A stretch of 64,000 bases of DNA from Moringa oleifera (lineage: Eukaryota; Streptophyta; Magnoliopsida; Brassicales; Moringaceae), in contig JAJFZO010000407.1 of assembly GCA_021397835.1 (NCBI GenBank), positions 6,138,001-6,202,000 of the forward strand, read 5' to 3'. Each line of letters opens with the position of its first letter. The stretch's first letter is position 1. A program made the translations under genes and the position numbers. Shown here piece by piece: positions 60,901 to 64,000 of the stretch. The notes under the pieces were generated by a model. That model ran no database searches. It had not been told where the DNA came from and was given only the letters and a program-made list of their open reading frames with translations.

Positions 60901-61452
60901 AGACTTTTGAGATATGCCTTGATGTTCTACAGAAACATCCATATTGTTCTTTTTTTGTCAAGCATTAAATTGTTTTTCTTTTTCCTTGTTCCCTCTCCTG
61001 TGTGTGCATTCACATAGTTGATCCCTTTCCTCCCATTTAGTTGAGGAGATGAACAAAATTAATAGAATCCTATGACATCTGTTACTAATTTTACAATAGA
61101 GGTTCTTTATTTAAAAATTTTAAACTTTTGTTTTCCCCTAATTTTGCCTCATCCAAGTGAATTATTATTGGCGTTCTGTTTTCCACTGATCACTTTTATC
61201 TCTTATTTGTTGTTCTTTTACAGAGAACAGTTGAACTCAATGAACTTGCTTCTGTATATGTCCCCAATTGCGGTCCTAGTCTTACTGCCCATCGCCCTTA
61301 TAATGGAGCCGAATGTGATTGATGTTACCCGAGCACTTGGAAGAGAACATAAATACATGTGGCTACTCCTTATAGTTAATTCAACAATGGCATACGCAGC
61401 TAACTTGTTGAACTTCTTGGTGACTAAACATACAAGTGCACTAACTCTCCAG
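57910..61452 (+). CDS. Nucleotide-sugar/phosphate translocator, UDP-uronic acid transporter-like (3' end missing)
   Basis: Coding exons found: 57910-58353, 59336-59439, 61224-61452, encoding 259 in-frame residues. The family (TPT/NST, KT/KD-type subgroup) averages about 309 residues, so roughly the last 50 are absent. The protein is strongly hydrophobic with several membrane helices. It is very close to Arabidopsis UUAT1 (At5g04160) and At3g10290 as I remember them: the same [20 protein letters not shown] and [15 protein letters not shown] runs and the exon-end motif [15 protein letters not shown]1-type proteins move UDP-uronic acids into the Golgi lumen for cell-wall polysaccharide synthesis. 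The next exon should begin VLGNAKGAVAVV; I did not find it in the remaining 2.5 kb. Confidence 0.92.
58705..58755. mobile_element. Micro-insertion with poly(A) flanked by 14-bp direct repeats
   Basis: GATTAATTGTGCTT occurs at 58705-58718 and 58742-58755. Between them lie only 23 bp: TTTGATCCC followed by 14 A. This is the signature of target-primed insertion of an extremely 5'-truncated poly(A) retroelement. It lies in transporter intron 1. Confidence 0.75.
60120..60312 (+). mobile_element. Probable LINE 3' end in transporter intron 2
   Basis: The segment ends TTTGTTTCTGATTAAAA with an A run to about 60316, matching the minus-strand element at 53.96 kb. A short GGGTTTCACCC hairpin (60243-60253) lies about 50 bp before the tail. 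The 5' limit is not defined. Confidence 0.5.
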
Positions 61453-64000
61453 GTATAACTTTCTTTACCCTTTCTTCTCTTACTCATATTTGTTATGTAT
61501 GGTGTTGCTGCCAAAAATGGCTAAAGAGAGAAAGCCCATGGTCATAGGTGATAGTGAGAGGAAGATTCAGCAAAAATTTGATTTTGACTATGGAATGAGA
61601 AATGTCAGCTGGGTATATGGTTAAGCATGGAGTGTTTTGTGTGATCACTTCGATGTATAAATCAATAATAAATTTGGTAGCATAAATTTCAGGGGAGAAT
61701 TGATTCCATCTTAAATTAGATGTGTACCTGGCGTATTAATAGGAATTGGAAGATGCTCTAACCTCCTTAAAGCTTTTAGAATCTATTATGGGCAAGAATG
61801 ATGGCGGGATTCTTGGATAAGCTATCCAAGCCATTGCACTAGAAATGCTTCACGAGTTCCGGTGTTCACTGTCTTGGTCTTGTAGCTCAAGGTTGAAGAC
61901 GATATGTGGCAAGTTTGGGTGGCTCCTTGTTGGACTGCCATAATTGGGTTGTGTTAGGCTATTGCCTAACCAAGTGGTAGCAATCCACTCATGGCCCATA
62001 AGGATTGGTTCCCCAAACTTTAATAGTCCGCCCCAATAGCTCTTAGGTTGGGTCATAGTATTGGGTTGATATTCTTGGGCTGGTTAATGGTGATAGATGG
62101 GCCAAACTTGCCCATTTGATAATCCAATCCATTAATGATATCCAATGCTATTGAGTGTTGATGGGGTTTCCACCAAAAGCCTGGTTGTGTTACCATTTTC
62201 ATCATCATCAAAAACCCCTTACTCGAGAAAATGTAAATGATTATTCAAAAAGAAAAGAAAAAAAATGAGTAAAATCATGCGTATGTTGTTGGCCTTCATT
62301 CTTCATTTATATTCTTGTCATATTTTTGGATCAATTTTTGATAATGGTAATCATTTGCTATTGTTTATGCATGAAGTGACACCATGTCTTCTTCACCGTA
62401 CTTAGTTGTTCTATGTTCTATTTGAAGATGTTGCTTGCTCTTGTTTTATTATCGTTCTATAAGCTCCTGCCTTCAATGTTTGCTTTAGTTGAATAATTGT
62501 GTATTTGAGTGCTTTTCATGAAAAAAAGGATATATTTGGGTCTTGTAGATACTTGATATTTTTACATGTGGGACCTTTAGGTGTCCAAGCTTGTTGTAGT
62601 GTCAATTTGTTATTCATACTAAGCCCCACACATATCTACTTATGCCGGTGTCGTTCAAGTCTCATAGGTACTTGGTGTTACAAATTTTATTTCAAGTCCA
62701 ATGGGTACCTGCTTATTTCAATATTGTTCATGTGCCATAGGTACTTGGTAATGCACATTTCATTCATCTCTCATGAGTACCTGTTTATGTTAATGTTGTT
62801 TTGGTCGCGTAAGTACCTAGTAGGGTAGATTTCATTTAAGCCTCATAGGTACCTAATTATGATGAAGTTGCTTATAGCTTGATTGATGTAATCTCCTGTT
62901 GTTAGCTTCCTTAGGCCCTTTTGGGTGCTTCACAGGTTCTGTAAGTACCCGTTTTGTTTTACTTTGTACATTGACATTTAGGCTTTTGTTGACGTAGTTT
63001 TGCCATAACCTATAGATTTTTGCGGTTGTAACTTCATTGTATGTAGTCATAGCTGTTATGTCATATTTTTAGGAGCCTTTTTTTGTTGCTTGAAAACGTT
63101 TTTCTATATGATAATCCTTAGATCTGATGTTCAAAATACTTTATATTGCTTCCCTCAAGTCGCACAAGTACTTGAAGTTTGGCTTTTAAACTACGAAAAC
63201 ATTAGGAACATTTCATAACATGAAGAATTTTCAAAGATACTTATATAGAAAGTAGATCATAGAAAAAAGTACTTTTTTATTGATCTTTTATTATTGTTTT
63301 AGATTCTGATATTGAAGCATACTAGATCTTAATTGAAACGCACAAACATCTTAAGGCAATAAATTCACCTCACTTTGAGAAGAGATAGAAATCATATTTG
63401 CTTGTCCTGATTCTAATTTGGAAACTTGTTACAATGAATTTGACATGTTTTGCTATGCTACTAGAACCCTATATAAGGATGATAGAGAATTATGATGTAG
63501 ACTCGTCATACCATTCTATTGCATTGTTGGTATAAAACATTATAAGTTTATTGATTGCAACTCATGATTTATTTTATTATTGTAAGACCATCCTTAATTA
63601 ATTGGCGATGATGGTTGTTGCACAGAATGCACATAAGGTTAGGAAAGTTGCCATTCTCCCATGGTAGCTTGAGTTTTTCAAAAATAATAGAAATTTTATA
63701 AGGCATTCCAACATTAATTTAGATATTTACAACTTTTTAATTTAACCCTCTAGCAATATGATTCTCTTCCACAATGGACAAAGTCATAACAACTTGAAAA
63801 ATTGAAAATATCTAAATTAATGTTGGAGTATGTTATAAAATTTTTATTAGTTTTGAAAGGTCTGAGAAATTAAGGGAGACTTTCTTGGCGTTATCTACAT
63901 TTCATACAATAATCACCATCATAAATTACTTAAGGAAAGTCTTACAATAATCAAATGAATCTTAAGTTATAGTCAATAAACTTACAAAGGTGTGTACCAA
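61453..64000. other. Right-hand end: long intron or flank of the transporter gene
   Basis: The open donor after 61452 implies an intron running at least to the window edge unless the gene is truncated. The stretch holds no recognisable exon. It contains a 36-bp repeat array (62660-62875) and unidentified moderately GC-rich sequence at 61850-62200. Confidence 0.55.
62660..62875. repeat. 36-bp tandem array with 72-bp higher-order period
   Basis: A GTAC anchor recurs at 62668, 62705, 62741, 62777, 62813 and 62849, spaced 37, 36, 36, 36 and 36 bp. The core is TCATAGGTACYT. Odd units share GGTA..ATTTCATTTAAG; even units share TTAT..AAT.TTGTT, so the true repeat is a 72-bp dimer. An open 12-residue periodic frame results from the 36-bp period and is not evidence of coding. 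Diverged copies may continue upstream to about 62540. Confidence 0.85.

Noticed and set aside
62499..62828. A 109-codon frame over the 36-bp array with 12-residue periodicity
   Set aside because: The period is a multiple of three, so any one frame without a stop stays open through all units. That does not show coding, and no protein family is recognised.

Overview
The window is nuclear DNA from a flowering plant, most likely a eudicot. It is AT-rich, genes are split by short GT-AG introns, and the intergenic DNA holds decayed Ty3/gypsy and LINE retroelements. All ten protein-coding genes are housekeeping or plant-typical types. I assembled nine complete gene models by joining exons at splice sites so that the reading frame stays open from start to stop. 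The tenth runs off, or is interrupted before, the right edge.

Layout, left to right: (1) 936-9329 +, a 1516-residue TPR protein with a C-terminal J domain; (2) 10969-14512 -, translation initiation factor eIF3e; (3) 15439-17899 +, secreted alpha carbonic anhydrase; (4) 18560-20564 -, a penta-EF-hand calcium-binding protein (CML48/49/50 type); (5) 20565-27295, a gene-poor stretch with retroelement remnants on both strands; (6) 27296-37017 +, the INO80 chromatin-remodelling ATPase (23 coding exons, one with a GC donor); (7) 37913-42601 -, S-formylglutathione hydrolase, with a 5'-truncated LINE in an intron; (8) 44622-47453 +, NAD-dependent glycerol-3-phosphate dehydrogenase, cytosolic GPDHC1 type; (9) 48255-49653 +, a small coiled-coil protein; (10) 50801-55706 -, a Rho-N domain protein; (11) 57910-61452 + (partial), a nucleotide-sugar/triose-phosphate translocator family member close to UDP-uronic acid transporters.

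These genes are not an operon and do not form one pathway. Neighbours mostly alternate in strand, giving several head-to-head promoter regions (14.5-15.4 kb, 42.6-44.6 kb, 55.7-57.9 kb) and several tail-to-tail pairs. The gene content recalls, from memory of Arabidopsis gene order, At2g41520-41550, At3g57290-57300 and At5g04160-04180. Here these are interleaved in one block, as expected for an ancestral segment whose duplicates lost genes reciprocally in Arabidopsis.

I found no bacterial-style defence system, gene cluster or other clearly undescribed system. The most interesting signals are the interleaved synteny, the GC-AG intron in INO80, a family of LINE 3' ends sharing a terminal motif and a hairpin, a 23-bp poly(A) micro-insertion with a 14-bp duplicated target, a 36-bp repeat array with a 72-bp higher-order period, FxFG-like repeats in the TPR/J protein, and four CACGTG boxes in about 630 bp.
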